Source: an uncultured Paracoccaceae bacterium
GTDB lineage: Bacteria > Pseudomonadota > Alphaproteobacteria > Rhodobacterales > Rhodobacteraceae
Direction: 5' to 3'
Length of the DNA: 64,000 nt
Assembly: GCA_937983405.1 (NCBI GenBank)
Contig: CALJZN010000022.1
Span: forward strand, 27,888-91,887
A model generated the notes under the pieces. It did not search any database. It worked only from the letters and a program-made list of their open reading frames with translations, and was not told the origin of the DNA. How positions within the stretch are numbered: position 1 is the stretch's first letter; every line of letters begins with the position of its first letter. The translations under genes were made by a program, and so were the position numbers. Below are positions 47,441 to 57,199 of this stretch, in pieces.

Positions 47441-48421
47441 TCAGCCGGCCGCAGGCCGGGGCCGCCAGGTGGGGCCCGCGGGGTCATCGGTGCCGACGAT
47501 GCGGTAGAGCGCGGCCTCGCCCGTCATCGAGGGCGCCGCGGCATGGCGCAGCCCCGCGGGCACGAGGCAGGTGTCGCCGGGGTTCAGGACCGTCTCGCCC
47601 CCGGGCCAGGTCAGCCGCCAGTGGCCGCGCACGGGCATCAGCACCTCGGGGCGGTCCCCGGCCCGGGCGGTTGCCGGGGCCGAGGCGCGGCTGTGGAAGA
47701 AGACCTCGAAGCCCGGGCGGTCGCGCAGGAGGCCGTGCTCGCCGATCACCAGGGCCGGCGCACGGTCGGCCAGCGCGACGAGATCCCAGTAGCGGGCGAC
47801 ATGGTCGGGGATGACCTCGGCCGTGGAGGGTTCGGGAAAGCCGGCCAGCTCGGCCTCGGTCAGAAGCGGCATCGGGTCCACCCCGGGCGGCAGGCTCTCG
47901 CCCTTCTTCGAATCGTAGAGCCGGCCGTTGGCGCCCAGCATCAGCCCGTGGGCCCGCGCCTCCTCGATCACCTGCGGCGCCCAGATCACGCCGCCCCCGG
48001 CGTCGTCGCCGCCGAGGACCGCCATGATCATCCCGTAGTCGAGGCCGATGTTCTCGAAGCCGCGGAAGATGCCGGTGGGGATGTTGAAGATGTCGCCCTC
48101 CTCCAGCACGACCTCGCCCGCGCTGCCCCAGCGGCCCCAGAAGAACCGCCAGCGCCCCGACAGGACGAAGAACACCTCGGCGGTGCGGTGGGAATGCAGC
48201 GAGTTGCGGCATTTGGGCGGCTGGCCGGCGGCGCCGATGTTGAAGCCCGGCGTCTCGCGGATGTGGACATGCTGCTCGGGGCTTTCCGAGACGCCGCCGC
48301 CGATGATGGTGAAGTTCTCCTTCTGGTCCGACCCCGGCGTGTGGGCGTCGATGAAGGCGGTCTTGCAGGGGCGCAGCTCGCCGTAGCGGACGATGCGGGG
48401 GGCAGTCTCGGGAGGGGTCAC
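47441..48421 (-). CDS. Bicupin protein
   Basis: 326 residues with two cupin domains. The first has CRNSLHSHRTAEVFFVLSGRW and EGDIFNIPTGIFRGFEN, keeping the His-His-Glu metal set. The second has RPEVLMPVRGHWRLTW and NPGDTCLVPAGLRHAA, with fewer metal ligands. It may be a dioxygenase or isomerase of the pathway. The ATG overlaps the upstream SnoaL-like stop by four bases. Confidence 0.82.
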   Translation of the reverse strand: MTPPETAPRIVRYGELRPCKTAFIDAHTPGSDQKENFTIIGGGVSESPEQHVHIRETPGFNIGAAGQPPKCRNSLHSHRTAEVFFVLSGRWRFFWGRWGSAGEVVLEEGDIFNIPTGIFRGFENIGLDYGMIMAVLGGDDAGGGVIWAPQVIEEARAHGLMLGANGRLYDSKKGESLPPGVDPMPLLTEAELAGFPEPSTAEVIPDHVARYWDLVALADRAPALVIGEHGLLRDRPGFEVFFHSRASAPATARAGDRPEVLMPVRGHWRLTWPGGETVLNPGDTCLVPAGLRHAAAPSMTGEAALYRIVGTDDPAGPTWRPRPAAG

Positions 48422-49425
48422 AAGGCACCTGTGTGCAGAAGGATCTGTTTCCAGATCGCGGTTTCGTCGTAGAGCGTGAATTCGCGCCGGATGCCCCAGC
48501 CGTGGCGGCCGTCAACGCCGCCCCAGGGGCCGAACTCGGCATGGGTGAGGCCCATCACATGCACCCGCGCGCCCGTGGGCGCGCCGAACGCGCCCCAGCC
48601 GTCGTGTCGCCCGTCGAGGCTCCAGCGCACCGCGGCGCGGGGGGGCATCATGGGGTCGTCGCGGCCGATGACATGGTGGACGGTGAAGGCGGCCGAGGGG
48701 AAGGCCGCGCGCAGGCCCATCCAGAGGCGGTCGGCATCGGCATGGCTCAGCCCCTCGACCCCGCCGGGGTGGAAGAGCGTCGCGGCCCGGTCGTAGACCT
48801 GCGGGATGGCGGCGAAATCGGCGGCCATGATCCGGCCCAGCGTGTCGGCCAGCCGTGCGCCCCAAGCGCTGTCGTTGCCGCGCCCGGTGTAGGGGCCGGG
48901 CACGTCGCGCTCGGGGACGAAGGGCTTCACGCAGGCCTCCGGCCCCCCCTCGCGGACGATCTGGTCGCGGGCGAAGTCGCGCGGGTCGCGGCCCAGCTGG
49001 CGCACGATGGCGCCCTGGTCGCGGATCAGCCATTCGTCGTCGATCCGATCGTCGCGGGCGTGGCAGTCGGCGATGATCCGGTAGCGCAGACGCCTGCCCG
49101 TCGGCGCCCCGTAGGCCCCGGCGCCGGCGTGCGTCGCGGTCGAGATGATGCGGTGCGACGACAGCATGCCCGCGCCCGACTGCGGGTCGCCCGACCAGAT
49201 CACATCCTCGCCCAGAAGGGTGCGGTCGGGGAACTCCGCCAGCGTCGCCATGGTCGCCGCGATCACGCCGCGATTGCCCACCACGATCGACGCGGGCGAG
49301 CGGACGGGGATGTCGGGCGCATAGCGGCGGGTCAGGGTCGCAATGCCGCGGTCCTCCCAGATCTCTTTGGTGATCCCGAGGATGAAGTCGGGAAGATCCC
49401 TCCACCGCGGGTCGAAGCCCTTCAT
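48418..49425 (-). CDS. SnoaL/NTF2-like double-domain protein A
   Basis: 335 residues with two tandem SnoaL-like domains. The first (about 15-140) has the conserved segment MATLAEFPDRTLLGEDVIWSG and HRIISTATH; the second (about 195-330) has LWMGLRAAFPSAAFTVHHVIG, RWSLDGRHDG and FTLYDETAIWKQI. SnoaL-like proteins are cyclases, hydrolases or isomerases with an alpha+beta cone. Coupled to the LacI gene upstream and the bicupin downstream by four-base overlaps. Confidence 0.75.
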   Translation of the reverse strand: MKGFDPRWRDLPDFILGITKEIWEDRGIATLTRRYAPDIPVRSPASIVVGNRGVIAATMATLAEFPDRTLLGEDVIWSGDPQSGAGMLSSHRIISTATHAGAGAYGAPTGRRLRYRIIADCHARDDRIDDEWLIRDQGAIVRQLGRDPRDFARDQIVREGGPEACVKPFVPERDVPGPYTGRGNDSAWGARLADTLGRIMAADFAAIPQVYDRAATLFHPGGVEGLSHADADRLWMGLRAAFPSAAFTVHHVIGRDDPMMPPRAAVRWSLDGRHDGWGAFGAPTGARVHVMGLTHAEFGPWGGVDGRHGWGIRREFTLYDETAIWKQILLHTGAL

Positions 49426-50447
49426 GGCGCGTATCCTTCGGGTTTGCGGGCCGATCCGCGGACGATCAGGGGCCCGTCGATGCGAATCCGCTGCGGGGCT
49501 GCGGTGCCCTCGATCTGGCCCAGAAGGCCCTCGACCGTGGCGGCCACCATCCGGTTGACGGGCTGGCGCAGGGTGGTCAGCCCATAGGCGGGCCAGGCCG
49601 CGATCGGCACGTCGTCGTAGCCCACCACCGAGACATCCTCGGGCACGCGCAGGCCCAGGCCGAACCGCAGCTCGTCCAGCACCGCAAAGGCCATGTGGTC
49701 GTTGCCCACGAAGATCGCGTCGGGCCGGTCGGGGCCGCGGCAGAGCTCGCGCGCGGCCGCGGCGGCGGTGTCGCGGTCGTACATGCCGTCGATGATGGCG
49801 ACGGGCGCCAGCCCCGCCGCGGCCATCGCCTGGCGGAACCCCTCGGCCCGGTCGCGCCCCGTCGAGGCGCCCTGCCAGCCGGCGATATGGGCAATGCGGC
49901 GGTGCCCCGCCTCGATCAGGAAGCGCGTCGCGCGGCGGGCGCCGGCGATGTTGTCCGAAGTCACCTCGGCCAGCCGCGGGTCGTCCTGGCCGCGGTTGAA
50001 CATGACCACCGGAATCCCCAGCGCCGACATCCGCGCCGCAAGGTCGTCGGTGATCGCGACCGAGGCCGTGACGATCCCGTCCACGCGGTAGTCGATCAGC
50101 TCCTGCATCACCTCGGCCACCTTCTCGGTGGCATTCTCGGCCATGAACACGAGGATGTGATAGCCGCGCGCCTGCAGCGCCCGGCTGAGCAGCTCAAGCG
50201 CCATCGGATAGAACTGGTTCTCGAGATAGGCGACCACCAGGCCGATGATCCGCGTACGCCCGGTGATCATGGCGCGAGCCAGCGGATTGGGCCGGTAGCC
50301 CAGCTTCTCGGCCGCTGCGCGCACCTTCTCGACCGTCCGCTTCGAGGCCGATGCGCCGGGGGTGAAGACGCGGCTGACCGCCGACTGGCTGACCCCGGCA
50401 AGGCGCGCCACATCCATTGCGGTCACCGGGTCGGGCGGCGGGCTCAT
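49422..50447 (-). CDS. LacI-family transcriptional regulator
   Basis: 341 residues. The N-terminal helix-turn-helix (TAMDVARLAGVSQSAVSRVF) with hinge helix segment NPLARAMITGRT precedes a periplasmic-binding-like ligand domain. It is embedded in the sugar-type importer cluster and is the natural ligand for the two TGCAT-NCGN-ATGCA operators at 58.55 kb. ATG 50447 overlaps the SDR stop by four bases. Confidence 0.92.
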   Translation of the reverse strand: MSPPPDPVTAMDVARLAGVSQSAVSRVFTPGASASKRTVEKVRAAAEKLGYRPNPLARAMITGRTRIIGLVVAYLENQFYPMALELLSRALQARGYHILVFMAENATEKVAEVMQELIDYRVDGIVTASVAITDDLAARMSALGIPVVMFNRGQDDPRLAEVTSDNIAGARRATRFLIEAGHRRIAHIAGWQGASTGRDRAEGFRQAMAAAGLAPVAIIDGMYDRDTAAAAARELCRGPDRPDAIFVGNDHMAFAVLDELRFGLGLRVPEDVSVVGYDDVPIAAWPAYGLTTLRQPVNRMVAATVEGLLGQIEGTAAPQRIRIDGPLIVRGSARKPEGYAP

Positions 50448-51214
50448 CCGGCGGTCCACCCGCCATCGACGATCAGATGCGTCCCGGTGACCAGCGCCGC
50501 GGCGTCCGAGGCCAGGAACAGGACGGGGCCCATGATGTCCTCGATCTCGCCCAGCCGGCCGAGGCGGATGTTCGAGAGCACCCAGGCCCGACGCCCGGGG
50601 TCGCGCAGGGTCTGCTCGGCCAGCGGGGTGCGGATGAAGGTGGGGCAGAGGGTGTTGACGCGAATGCCGTGCGGCCCCCACTCCAGCGCCATCGCCTTGG
50701 TCATGCCCTCGAGCGCGTGCTTGCTGGCGCAATAGACCGCCCGATCGGGACCGCCGACATGGCCCATCTGGCTCGAGACGTTGATCAGGCTGCCGGGCCG
50801 CCTGGCGGCGATCAGCCCGCGCGCCACCGCACGCGTCAGGAAGAAGGCGGCGCGCAGGTTGAGCGAAAGCGCGGCGTCGAAGTCCGCGGGCGCGGTGTCG
50901 ATCGCCGGGGCGTGGCGGGCAAGGCCGGCCGAGTTCACCAGCACGTCGAAGGGGCCGTGCGCCGCCACCGCCTGCGCCGTCGCCGCGAGGTCGGTGATGT
51001 CGAGCGCCAGCGCCTCGGCCGCGCCGCCCGCGGCGCGGATCGCGTCGCGCACTGCCGCAAGCGCCTCTGCCCGGCGCGCGACAAGCGTGACGCTGGCGCC
51101 GGCCTCGGCCAGGGCGGCGGCCGCCCCGAGCCCGATGCCCGAGGACGCGCCCGCCACCAGCGCCCGCCGGCCGTCAAGCCGGAACGAAGGCGTGCGGGGC
51201 AGGGGCGTCAGCAT
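50444..51214 (-). CDS. Short-chain dehydrogenase/reductase
   Basis: 256 residues. The NAD(P) motif is VAGASSGIGLGAA, the structural NSAG is in LVNSAGLARH, and the catalytic Ser, Tyr and Lys are in VSSQMGHVGG and YCASKHALEG. It is next to the HpsN-type dehydrogenase gene, so the two may oxidise successive alcohol groups. Substrate unknown. Confidence 0.9.
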   Translation of the reverse strand: MLTPLPRTPSFRLDGRRALVAGASSGIGLGAAAALAEAGASVTLVARRAEALAAVRDAIRAAGGAAEALALDITDLAATAQAVAAHGPFDVLVNSAGLARHAPAIDTAPADFDAALSLNLRAAFFLTRAVARGLIAARRPGSLINVSSQMGHVGGPDRAVYCASKHALEGMTKAMALEWGPHGIRVNTLCPTFIRTPLAEQTLRDPGRRAWVLSNIRLGRLGEIEDIMGPVLFLASDAAALVTGTHLIVDGGWTAG

Positions 51215-51243
51215 CGGATCGCCCGCAGCCTTCGGCGGGGCCG

Positions 51244-51289
51244 CAAGTTCCTTGCAAGGAACTTGCCAAAATTCTTCAAAGAATTTTGG
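51244..51289. repeat. Two tandem perfect palindromes
   Basis: A 22-bp perfect palindrome at 51244-51265 (CAAGTTCCTTG repeated in inverse) is directly followed at 51266-51289 by CCAAAATTCTT-CA-AAGAATTTTGG (11-bp arms). This AT-richer pair sits between the SDR and HpsN-like genes, both on the minus strand. No T tract follows. It may form a cruciform or RNA hairpins, or be a repeated intergenic element. Confidence 0.75.
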
Positions 51290-51305
51290 TCCGGGTGCAT
51301 TCCCG

Positions 51306-52616
51306 TCATTCCGCGGCCATCCCGTAGGGCACGTTGCGCCCGCCGTAGCGGCGCACGCGGATGTTGCATTGCTCGGCGTGGCCCACGAAGCCCTCGAGCA
51401 GGCTGAGACGCGAGCCGTATTCCCCGATCAACGCCGCCGCCGCATCGGTCGTCACGCGCTGGTAGCTGTGGGTCTTGAGGAACTTGCCCACCCAGAGCCC
51501 GCCGGTGTAGCGCCCCGCCCGGCGCGTGGGCAGGGTGTGATTGGTGCCGATCACCTTGTCGCCGTTGGCGACATTGGTGCGTGGCCCGAGGAACAGCGCG
51601 CCGTAGCTGTGCATGTGCTCGAGATACCAGTCGTCGCGGTCGGTCATCACCTGCACATGTTCATAGGCCATTTCGTTGGCCAGATGCAGCATCTCGTCGT
51701 GGCTGTCGCAGAGGATCACGCTGCCGTAGTCGCGCCAGCTGGCCGCCGCCGTCTCGGCGGTGGGCAGGATCGCGAGCAGCCGGTCGATTTCGGCCAGCGT
51801 GGCCTCGGCCAGCTTGCGCGAGACGGTCAGCAGGCAGGCGGGCGAGTTGTAGCCGTGTTCGGCCTGCCCCAGCAGGTCGGTGGCGCAGAGCTCGGCATCC
51901 ACGCTGTCGTCGGCGATCACCATGGTCTCGGTCGGCCCGGCGAAAAGGTCGATGCCCACCCGGCCGAAGAGCTGGCGCTTGGCCTCGGCGACGAAGGCGT
52001 TGCCGGGGCCCACCAGCATGTCCACGGGGCGGATCGTCTCGGTTCCCAGCGCCATGGCGCCCACCGCCTGGATGCCGCCGAGGACGAGGATCTCGTGCGC
52101 CCCGCCCAGATGCATCGCGGCGACGATTGCCGGGTGCGGCGCGCCGCCCACCGGGGGGGCCGCAGCCACGATCCGCGGCACGCCGGCCACCTGCGCGGTG
52201 AGCACCGACATATGCGCCGAGGCGACCATGGGGAACTTGCCGCCCGGCACATAGCAGCCCACCGACTGCACCGGGATGGTGCGGTGGCCGAGGATCACGC
52301 CCGGCAGCGTCTCGATCTCGACATCGGCGATGCTGGCGCGCTGGGCCTCGGCGAAGCGGCGCACCTGGGCCTGGGCGAAGCGGATGTCTTCCATGTCGCG
52401 CGGGGCGACCTTCTGGATGGCGGCCTCGATCTCGGAGGGCGAGAGGCGGAAGGACGCCGGCGCGTGGCGGTCGAACTTCAACGCCAGCTCGCGCACCGCC
52501 GCGTCGCCGCGGGTCTCGATGTCCTTCAGGATCGCCTCGACCGTGGTGCGCACCCGGGCATCGTCCTCGGCGCGGGCGGCGTCGGGTTTGCCGGATTTCA
52601 GATGCAGGATGGCCAT
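51306..52616 (-). CDS. Histidinol dehydrogenase-family, HpsN-like (sulfopropanediol 3-dehydrogenase type)
   Basis: 436 residues. The fold and the metal/catalytic residues of HisD are kept: [13 protein letters not shown] (Gln, His), [15 protein letters not shown] with catalytic Glu-His, and GFVGHAEQ. Several segments ([36 protein letters not shown]) match the catabolic HpsN branch of Rhodobacterales that oxidises (R)-dihydroxypropanesulfonate, and not the biosynthetic HisD. It sits among transporter and catabolic genes, so a histidine role is unlikely. Substrate is inference. Confidence 0.8.
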   Translation of the reverse strand: MAILHLKSGKPDAARAEDDARVRTTVEAILKDIETRGDAAVRELALKFDRHAPASFRLSPSEIEAAIQKVAPRDMEDIRFAQAQVRRFAEAQRASIADVEIETLPGVILGHRTIPVQSVGCYVPGGKFPMVASAHMSVLTAQVAGVPRIVAAAPPVGGAPHPAIVAAMHLGGAHEILVLGGIQAVGAMALGTETIRPVDMLVGPGNAFVAEAKRQLFGRVGIDLFAGPTETMVIADDSVDAELCATDLLGQAEHGYNSPACLLTVSRKLAEATLAEIDRLLAILPTAETAAASWRDYGSVILCDSHDEMLHLANEMAYEHVQVMTDRDDWYLEHMHSYGALFLGPRTNVANGDKVIGTNHTLPTRRAGRYTGGLWVGKFLKTHSYQRVTTDAAAALIGEYGSRLSLLEGFVGHAEQCNIRVRRYGGRNVPYGMAAE

Positions 52617-52619
52617 GGC

Positions 52620-53129
52620 TCAGGGCTCCTCTGTCGCAGGGGCAGGCGGGATGCGGGTGCCGCGGTCGAAGGCCTCCCAGCCCTCGCCGGCAAAGACGTC
52701 GCGGCCGAGCTGGTGCAGCACGGCGGCGAAATCGACGAACACCGGATTGTCGCGGATGCGCCCGTCCTCGACGCGCCAGATGTCCATGTAGGGAATGCGC
52801 ACGCGCCGGCCGGTGGGGGCGATGCCCATGAAGGGGCCGGAATGGGTGGCCTCGATGGCCCCGAAGGCCGCGGCCCAGGCGCCGTCGGCGAACATGTGCT
52901 CGGTCAGATAGCGGCGGTCGGTGAAGGCGGCGCGCAGCGGAAGCTGCCAGTTGCGGCGGAAGGCGGCGAGCCCCTCCTTGACCCCGCAGCCGAAATTGCC
53001 GCGCCAGCGGAAATCCTCGTGGAAATGCGTCGCCATGTCGTTCGAGCCCGCCGCCAGAGCGGCCTCCATCCGGCGAATGACGGCAAGCGTCGCGGCCGAG
53101 CGGGCGGCACGGGCCTCGGCCTCGGTCAT
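52620..53129 (-). CDS. SnoaL/NTF2-like single-domain protein B
   Basis: 169 residues with one SnoaL-like domain. The body includes HFHEDFRWRGNFGCGVKEGL and FMGIAPTGRRVRIPYMDIWR. The C-terminal DNPVFVDFAAVLHQLGRDVF shares its pattern with the ends of proteins C (53.1 kb) and D (58.6 kb). ATG 53129 overlaps the upstream stop by four bases. Confidence 0.78.
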   Translation of the reverse strand: MTEAEARAARSAATLAVIRRMEAALAAGSNDMATHFHEDFRWRGNFGCGVKEGLAAFRRNWQLPLRAAFTDRRYLTEHMFADGAWAAAFGAIEATHSGPFMGIAPTGRRVRIPYMDIWRVEDGRIRDNPVFVDFAAVLHQLGRDVFAGEGWEAFDRGTRIPPAPATEEP

Positions 53130-54103
53130 TGCGGCAGCTCCACGGCCGGAAAGAGATCGACGCCGAACTGCAGCATCGCGTCGGGGATGTCCACGAAAAC
53201 CCAGTTTTCGGTCAAAAGCCCACCCTCGCGCCGCCAGAAATCGCAGACGCGGAAGAAGGTCATCCGGCCCGTCGCCGCCGCGCCGAGGAACGGCCTGACC
53301 GAGACGCCCGAAAGCGACGGCCAGCCGCCCGAACAGGTATAGCGCCCGTCGCCGAAGCGGGTGAAATGCCGCGTGCGGCCGTTGCCGAGCGAGCCGCCGC
53401 CCCAGCCCTCGAAGCCTTGCTCGAAGGGCACCTGGAACCCGGCGAAGCGCTCGATCCCGAGATAGCTGCCGAAGGCCGCGGGGCCGTACCACAACATGCG
53501 GGGGTGCCAGAACGGCCGCCAGGCCTCGTCGCGGGTGGCGAGCTTGGCCAGCATCTCGGTGACGATCGCGTAGGACCGGGTGGCCTCGTCCGGGTCGCCG
53601 TCGTCCCACATCATCCCGTCGGGCCGGATGGGCCCGGGCAGAAGGCCGCTGTAGCCGGGCGGCAGGGGCAAGGGATACTGACCGCAGGCGATCATCAGCT
53701 CGGGCAGGTCGAGGAAGATGTAGCTTTCCGCCGCCCGCCCCTCGGCGATGCGGTGGAACTCGCCATAGCGCAGATAGGCCAGCCGGTCGGGCGCGCGGAT
53801 GCCGAGGAAGTCGCGCGCGAAGGTGCCGGCGAAATAGCCCGTCGAGGCCACCCAGTCGGCGCCCTCGAAGCGGCCGCCCATCACGAGGTCGGTGCGCCGG
53901 TGCAGCCCCTCGAAGCTTGTGCGCAGCGGCTCGATCAGCCGCGCGATCAGCCCTTCGGCCCCGCTGCAGCGGTTGAAGGGGTGCACCACATGGATCGCCG
54001 CATCGGGGGCGAAGAAGGCCCGCAGCGCCGCGTCGGGCCGATCGGGCGCGGTCGGCGCGAAGGCCTCGATCACCGGACGGTAAAGGGACTTGGGGCTGGT
54101 CAT
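53126..54103 (-). CDS. SnoaL/NTF2-like double-domain protein C
   Basis: 325 residues, two tandem domains. The first has GYFAGTFARDFLGIRAPDRL and LRYGEFHRIAEGRA; the second has WHPRMLWYGPAAFGSYLGIE, GGWPSLSGV and TENWVFVDIPDAMLQFGVDL. All these blocks also occur in protein D at 58.6 kb, so the two are clear paralogues. It follows the ATPase gene in the cluster. Confidence 0.8.
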   Translation of the reverse strand: MTSPKSLYRPVIEAFAPTAPDRPDAALRAFFAPDAAIHVVHPFNRCSGAEGLIARLIEPLRTSFEGLHRRTDLVMGGRFEGADWVASTGYFAGTFARDFLGIRAPDRLAYLRYGEFHRIAEGRAAESYIFLDLPELMIACGQYPLPLPPGYSGLLPGPIRPDGMMWDDGDPDEATRSYAIVTEMLAKLATRDEAWRPFWHPRMLWYGPAAFGSYLGIERFAGFQVPFEQGFEGWGGGSLGNGRTRHFTRFGDGRYTCSGGWPSLSGVSVRPFLGAAATGRMTFFRVCDFWRREGGLLTENWVFVDIPDAMLQFGVDLFPAVELPQ

Positions 54104-54112
54104 GGCGATCCC

Positions 54113-55162
54113 TCAGCGGACGATCCGGCGGCCGGTGGCGGCGTCGAACAGGTGGCAGACCGAGGCCGGCACCCGGGCCGAGATGGGGCTGCCGATGGCG
54201 GCGGCGAAGTCCTTGGCGGCCTTGATCGCCACCAGCGCGTCGCCGGCCTGCACCGTGGCCATCGAGCTGTCGCCGAGCAGCTCCATCGAGTAGACCGGTG
54301 CCGAGATCTCGCCCCGTTCGGCCACCTGCGCGTCCTCGGCGCGGAAGCCCAGCGTCACCGGGCCGTCGGGCACGCCTGCGAAGCCCGGGATGCGGACGTT
54401 GCGCCCCTCGAACACGCCGCCCGCGATGGCGCCCTTGAGCAGGTTCATCGCCGGGTTGCCGATGAAGCCCGCGACGAAGGTATTGGCCGGGCGGTCGTAG
54501 ATGTCGAGCGGCGTGCCCACCTGCTGCACCTCGCCCTTGCGCATGACCACGACGCGGTCGGCCAGCGTCATCGCCTCGATCTGGTCGTGGGTGACGTAGA
54601 TCGTGGTGGTCTTGAGCTCGTGATGCAGGTTCTTGATCTGCGCCCGGGTCGAGACGCGCAGCTTGGCGTCGAGGTTCGACAGCGGCTCGTCCATCAGGAA
54701 CACCTTGGGCTTGCGCACGATCGCGCGGGCCAGCGCCACGCGCTGGCGCTGGCCGCCCGAGAGGGCTGCGGGCTTGCGGTGCAGGAACTCGGTCAGCTCC
54801 ACCGTCGCGGCCGCCCGCATCACCCGCGCGTGGTGCTCGGCCTCGGGGATGCGGCGCACCTTGAGCGGAAAGCGGATGTTCTCGTAGACCGTCATCGTGG
54901 GGTAGAGCCCGTAGGACTGGAACACCATCGCGATGTCGCGGTCCTTGGGCTCGAGGTCGTTCACCCGTCGCCCGCCGATCAGGATGTCGCCGGCCGTGGC
55001 ATCCTCGAGCCCCGCGATCATCCGCATCGTCGTCGTCTTGCCGCAGCCCGAGGGGCCGAGCAGCACCAGGAATTCGCCGTCGGCGATGTGCAGGTCCATC
55101 GCCTGCACGCCGACGAAGCTGCCCCAGCGCTTCGAGAGGTTGCGGAGCTCGATGTCGGCCAC
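54113..55162 (-). CDS. Sugar-type ABC transporter ATP-binding protein (UgpC/MalK-like)
   Basis: 349 residues. Walker [10 protein letters not shown], signature [15 protein letters not shown], Walker [17 protein letters not shown] and the C-terminal TOBE domain are complete. This class energises carbohydrate or polyol uptake through MalFG-like permeases. Three bases separate it from the permease stop. Confidence 0.93.
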   Translation of the reverse strand: MADIELRNLSKRWGSFVGVQAMDLHIADGEFLVLLGPSGCGKTTTMRMIAGLEDATAGDILIGGRRVNDLEPKDRDIAMVFQSYGLYPTMTVYENIRFPLKVRRIPEAEHHARVMRAAATVELTEFLHRKPAALSGGQRQRVALARAIVRKPKVFLMDEPLSNLDAKLRVSTRAQIKNLHHELKTTTIYVTHDQIEAMTLADRVVVMRKGEVQQVGTPLDIYDRPANTFVAGFIGNPAMNLLKGAIAGGVFEGRNVRIPGFAGVPDGPVTLGFRAEDAQVAERGEISAPVYSMELLGDSSMATVQAGDALVAIKAAKDFAAAIGSPISARVPASVCHLFDAATGRRIVR

Positions 55163-55165
55163 GGG

Positions 55166-56047
55166 CTAGCCCTTCACGGCGCCGGCGGTCAGGCCGCTGA
55201 CGATCTGGCGCTGGAAGAACATCACCAGCACGAACAGCGGGGCCGTGACCGAGACCACCGAGGCGACCGCGAACATCACGTTCCCGGCCGTCTGCGTGGT
55301 GCCGAGGAAGGAGGCGATCTTGGGGACCATCGTCTGGTTCTCCTTCGAAAGCAGCATCGCGGTCACCGCGAAGTCGTTGTAGGCCAGCAGGAACGAGAAC
55401 AGCCCGGTGGTGATCACGCCCGGCCACATCACCGGGATGATGACGTGCCGGAACGCCTGGAAGCGCGAGCAGCCGTCGACCATGGCACTTTCGTCCAGAT
55501 CCTTGGGGATGTTGCGGAAGAAGCTCGTCAGCATCCACAGCGTGAAGGGCTGGTTGATCGCCACCAGCACGATGATCGCGGTGGGCAGATGGCCCCAGAG
55601 GTTCCATTCGAAGAACGGCAGAAGGTAGCCCGAGACCAGCGTCACGGGGGGCATGGCGCGAAACACCAGCGCCACGAGCAAGAGCCAGAAGGCATAGCGA
55701 TAGGGCGAGCGCGACAGCGCATAGCCCCCGAGCGTGCCGAAGGTCAGCGAGATGCAGACGACGCAGACCACCACGATCGCGGAGTTGAGCGCGGCGCGCC
55801 AGAACGCCTCCTTCACCCAGGCGCCCCAGTAGCCCTGCGCGGTGAAGGGCGCGCCGGTCTCGGCCAGGGTCAGCGTGCCGAAGACCGCGTTGCGCCAGTC
55901 GGCGCGCGAGAAGAAGTCGCCCTCGACCTTGAAGCTGCCCCAGAGCGTCCACAGGAAGGGAAAGGCGGCAAGGATCAGCCAGGCGATCAGGAACCCCGAC
56001 AGGGCGATGCGCAGGGCCAGCGGGCGGCGGTGGGCGACGGATGACAC
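55166..56047 (-). CDS. Sugar-type ABC transporter permease (MalG-like)
   Basis: 293 residues with six hydrophobic helices. The EAA loop reads ESAMVDGCSRFQAFRHVIIP. A GTG start at 56047 follows a GAGGGGCG-like site. Pairs with the MalF-like gene upstream. Confidence 0.93.
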   Translation of the reverse strand: MSSVAHRRPLALRIALSGFLIAWLILAAFPFLWTLWGSFKVEGDFFSRADWRNAVFGTLTLAETGAPFTAQGYWGAWVKEAFWRAALNSAIVVVCVVCISLTFGTLGGYALSRSPYRYAFWLLLVALVFRAMPPVTLVSGYLLPFFEWNLWGHLPTAIIVLVAINQPFTLWMLTSFFRNIPKDLDESAMVDGCSRFQAFRHVIIPVMWPGVITTGLFSFLLAYNDFAVTAMLLSKENQTMVPKIASFLGTTQTAGNVMFAVASVVSVTAPLFVLVMFFQRQIVSGLTAGAVKG

Positions 56048-56060
56048 GGGGCGCCCCTCC

Positions 56061-57083
56061 TCAGGCCTTGCCGAAGTTGCGCCAGGTGCGCACCAGCACC
56101 GGGGACAGCAGCACGACGATGCCGAGGATGGTCAGCACCGAGGTCGCGGCGGCCGAGGACAGAAGCCGCGTCTCGCCGCCGAGATCCTGATAGATGAAGT
56201 AGCTCAGCGACTGCGCATGCGCGGCCGCCTGGAAGCTGATGATCGGCTCGAACACGCGGAAGTTGTCCATCAGCTTGATCAGCGCCATGAAGGTGGTCAG
56301 CGGCATCAGATGCGGCAGAAGCACATAGCGGATGCGGTGCCAGCGCGTCGCCCCGTCGATCATCGCCGATTCGAGCGTGTCCTGCGGCACGGTCTGGAGA
56401 CCCGCGTAGTAGACGACGAAGGCGAAGGGGGCCGACGACCAGATGCCGTAGACGGTCAGCATCGTCCACATCAGCGGGGTCGAGGCCTTGACCGACAGCG
56501 TCGGGTCGCCCGCCAGATACTGGATGAAGGCGCCAAGCACGCCGCGGCTGTCGACCATCCAGAACAGGATCAGCCCGCCGATCAGCGGCGTGACGATCAT
56601 CGGCAGCAGCGAGAAGAAGATCGTGGGCCCGCGCAGCGCCCGCGGCAGCGCGTTGACCGCCAGCGCGATGACGAAGCCCAGCAGGATCGACAGCGGCGTG
56701 ACCAGTGCGGTGTAGGTCAGCGTGAAGGCGAGCGCGCCGTAGAACGGCAGGTTCAGCGCGCGCGACAGGAAGCTGCCGAGGTCGGGGGCGGCGCGCCACA
56801 GCTCGCCCAGCTCCTTCACCGCCAGATGGCCGCGGTTGAGGTAGATCTCGAGGCCCACGAACCGGCCCAGCGGCTGGGCCTCGCGCAGGGCGCGGGTGGC
56901 TTCCTGGTCGATGGCGCTGGAGCGGGTGCAGCCGAAGGGGGTGCAGTTCTCGACCTCGACGATCACCTGCTCGTGGGGGGCATAAACCGACTGGATCGCC
57001 ACCGAGACGATGGGGAAGGCGATGAACAGCAGCATCGCTGTGGCCGTCGGCAGGAAGAACCAGAAGAAGGTCCGGTGTTTCAT
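56061..57083 (-). CDS. Sugar-type ABC transporter permease (MalF-like)
   Basis: 340 residues with an N-terminal helix and then six helices after a periplasmic loop of about 80 residues that contains the Cys pair CTPFGC. The EAA loop is ESAMIDGATRWHRIRYVLLP. The extra periplasmic region is longer than in the basic family. Confidence 0.92.
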   Translation of the reverse strand: MKHRTFFWFFLPTATAMLLFIAFPIVSVAIQSVYAPHEQVIVEVENCTPFGCTRSSAIDQEATRALREAQPLGRFVGLEIYLNRGHLAVKELGELWRAAPDLGSFLSRALNLPFYGALAFTLTYTALVTPLSILLGFVIALAVNALPRALRGPTIFFSLLPMIVTPLIGGLILFWMVDSRGVLGAFIQYLAGDPTLSVKASTPLMWTMLTVYGIWSSAPFAFVVYYAGLQTVPQDTLESAMIDGATRWHRIRYVLLPHLMPLTTFMALIKLMDNFRVFEPIISFQAAAHAQSLSYFIYQDLGGETRLLSSAAATSVLTILGIVVLLSPVLVRTWRNFGKA

Positions 57084-57199
57084 CGCGGCGTCCGGGTGGC
57101 GGGTGGCGCGGCTCGCGCGGGGCCGGCGATGCGCCCCCGGGGGGGATGCGGGCCGGGAGGCGACGGGGCCGGCGGCGCGCGTCGCCGGCCCGGGCGCTG

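Noticed and set aside
51244..51289. Reading the two palindromes as a rho-independent terminator of the HpsN-like gene
   Set aside because: There is no T tract on the coding-strand side, and downstream genes belong to the same tight cluster.
51306..52616. Biosynthetic histidinol dehydrogenase (hisD)
   Set aside because: No other his genes are nearby, the neighbours are catabolic and transport genes, and several segments fit the HpsN branch better.
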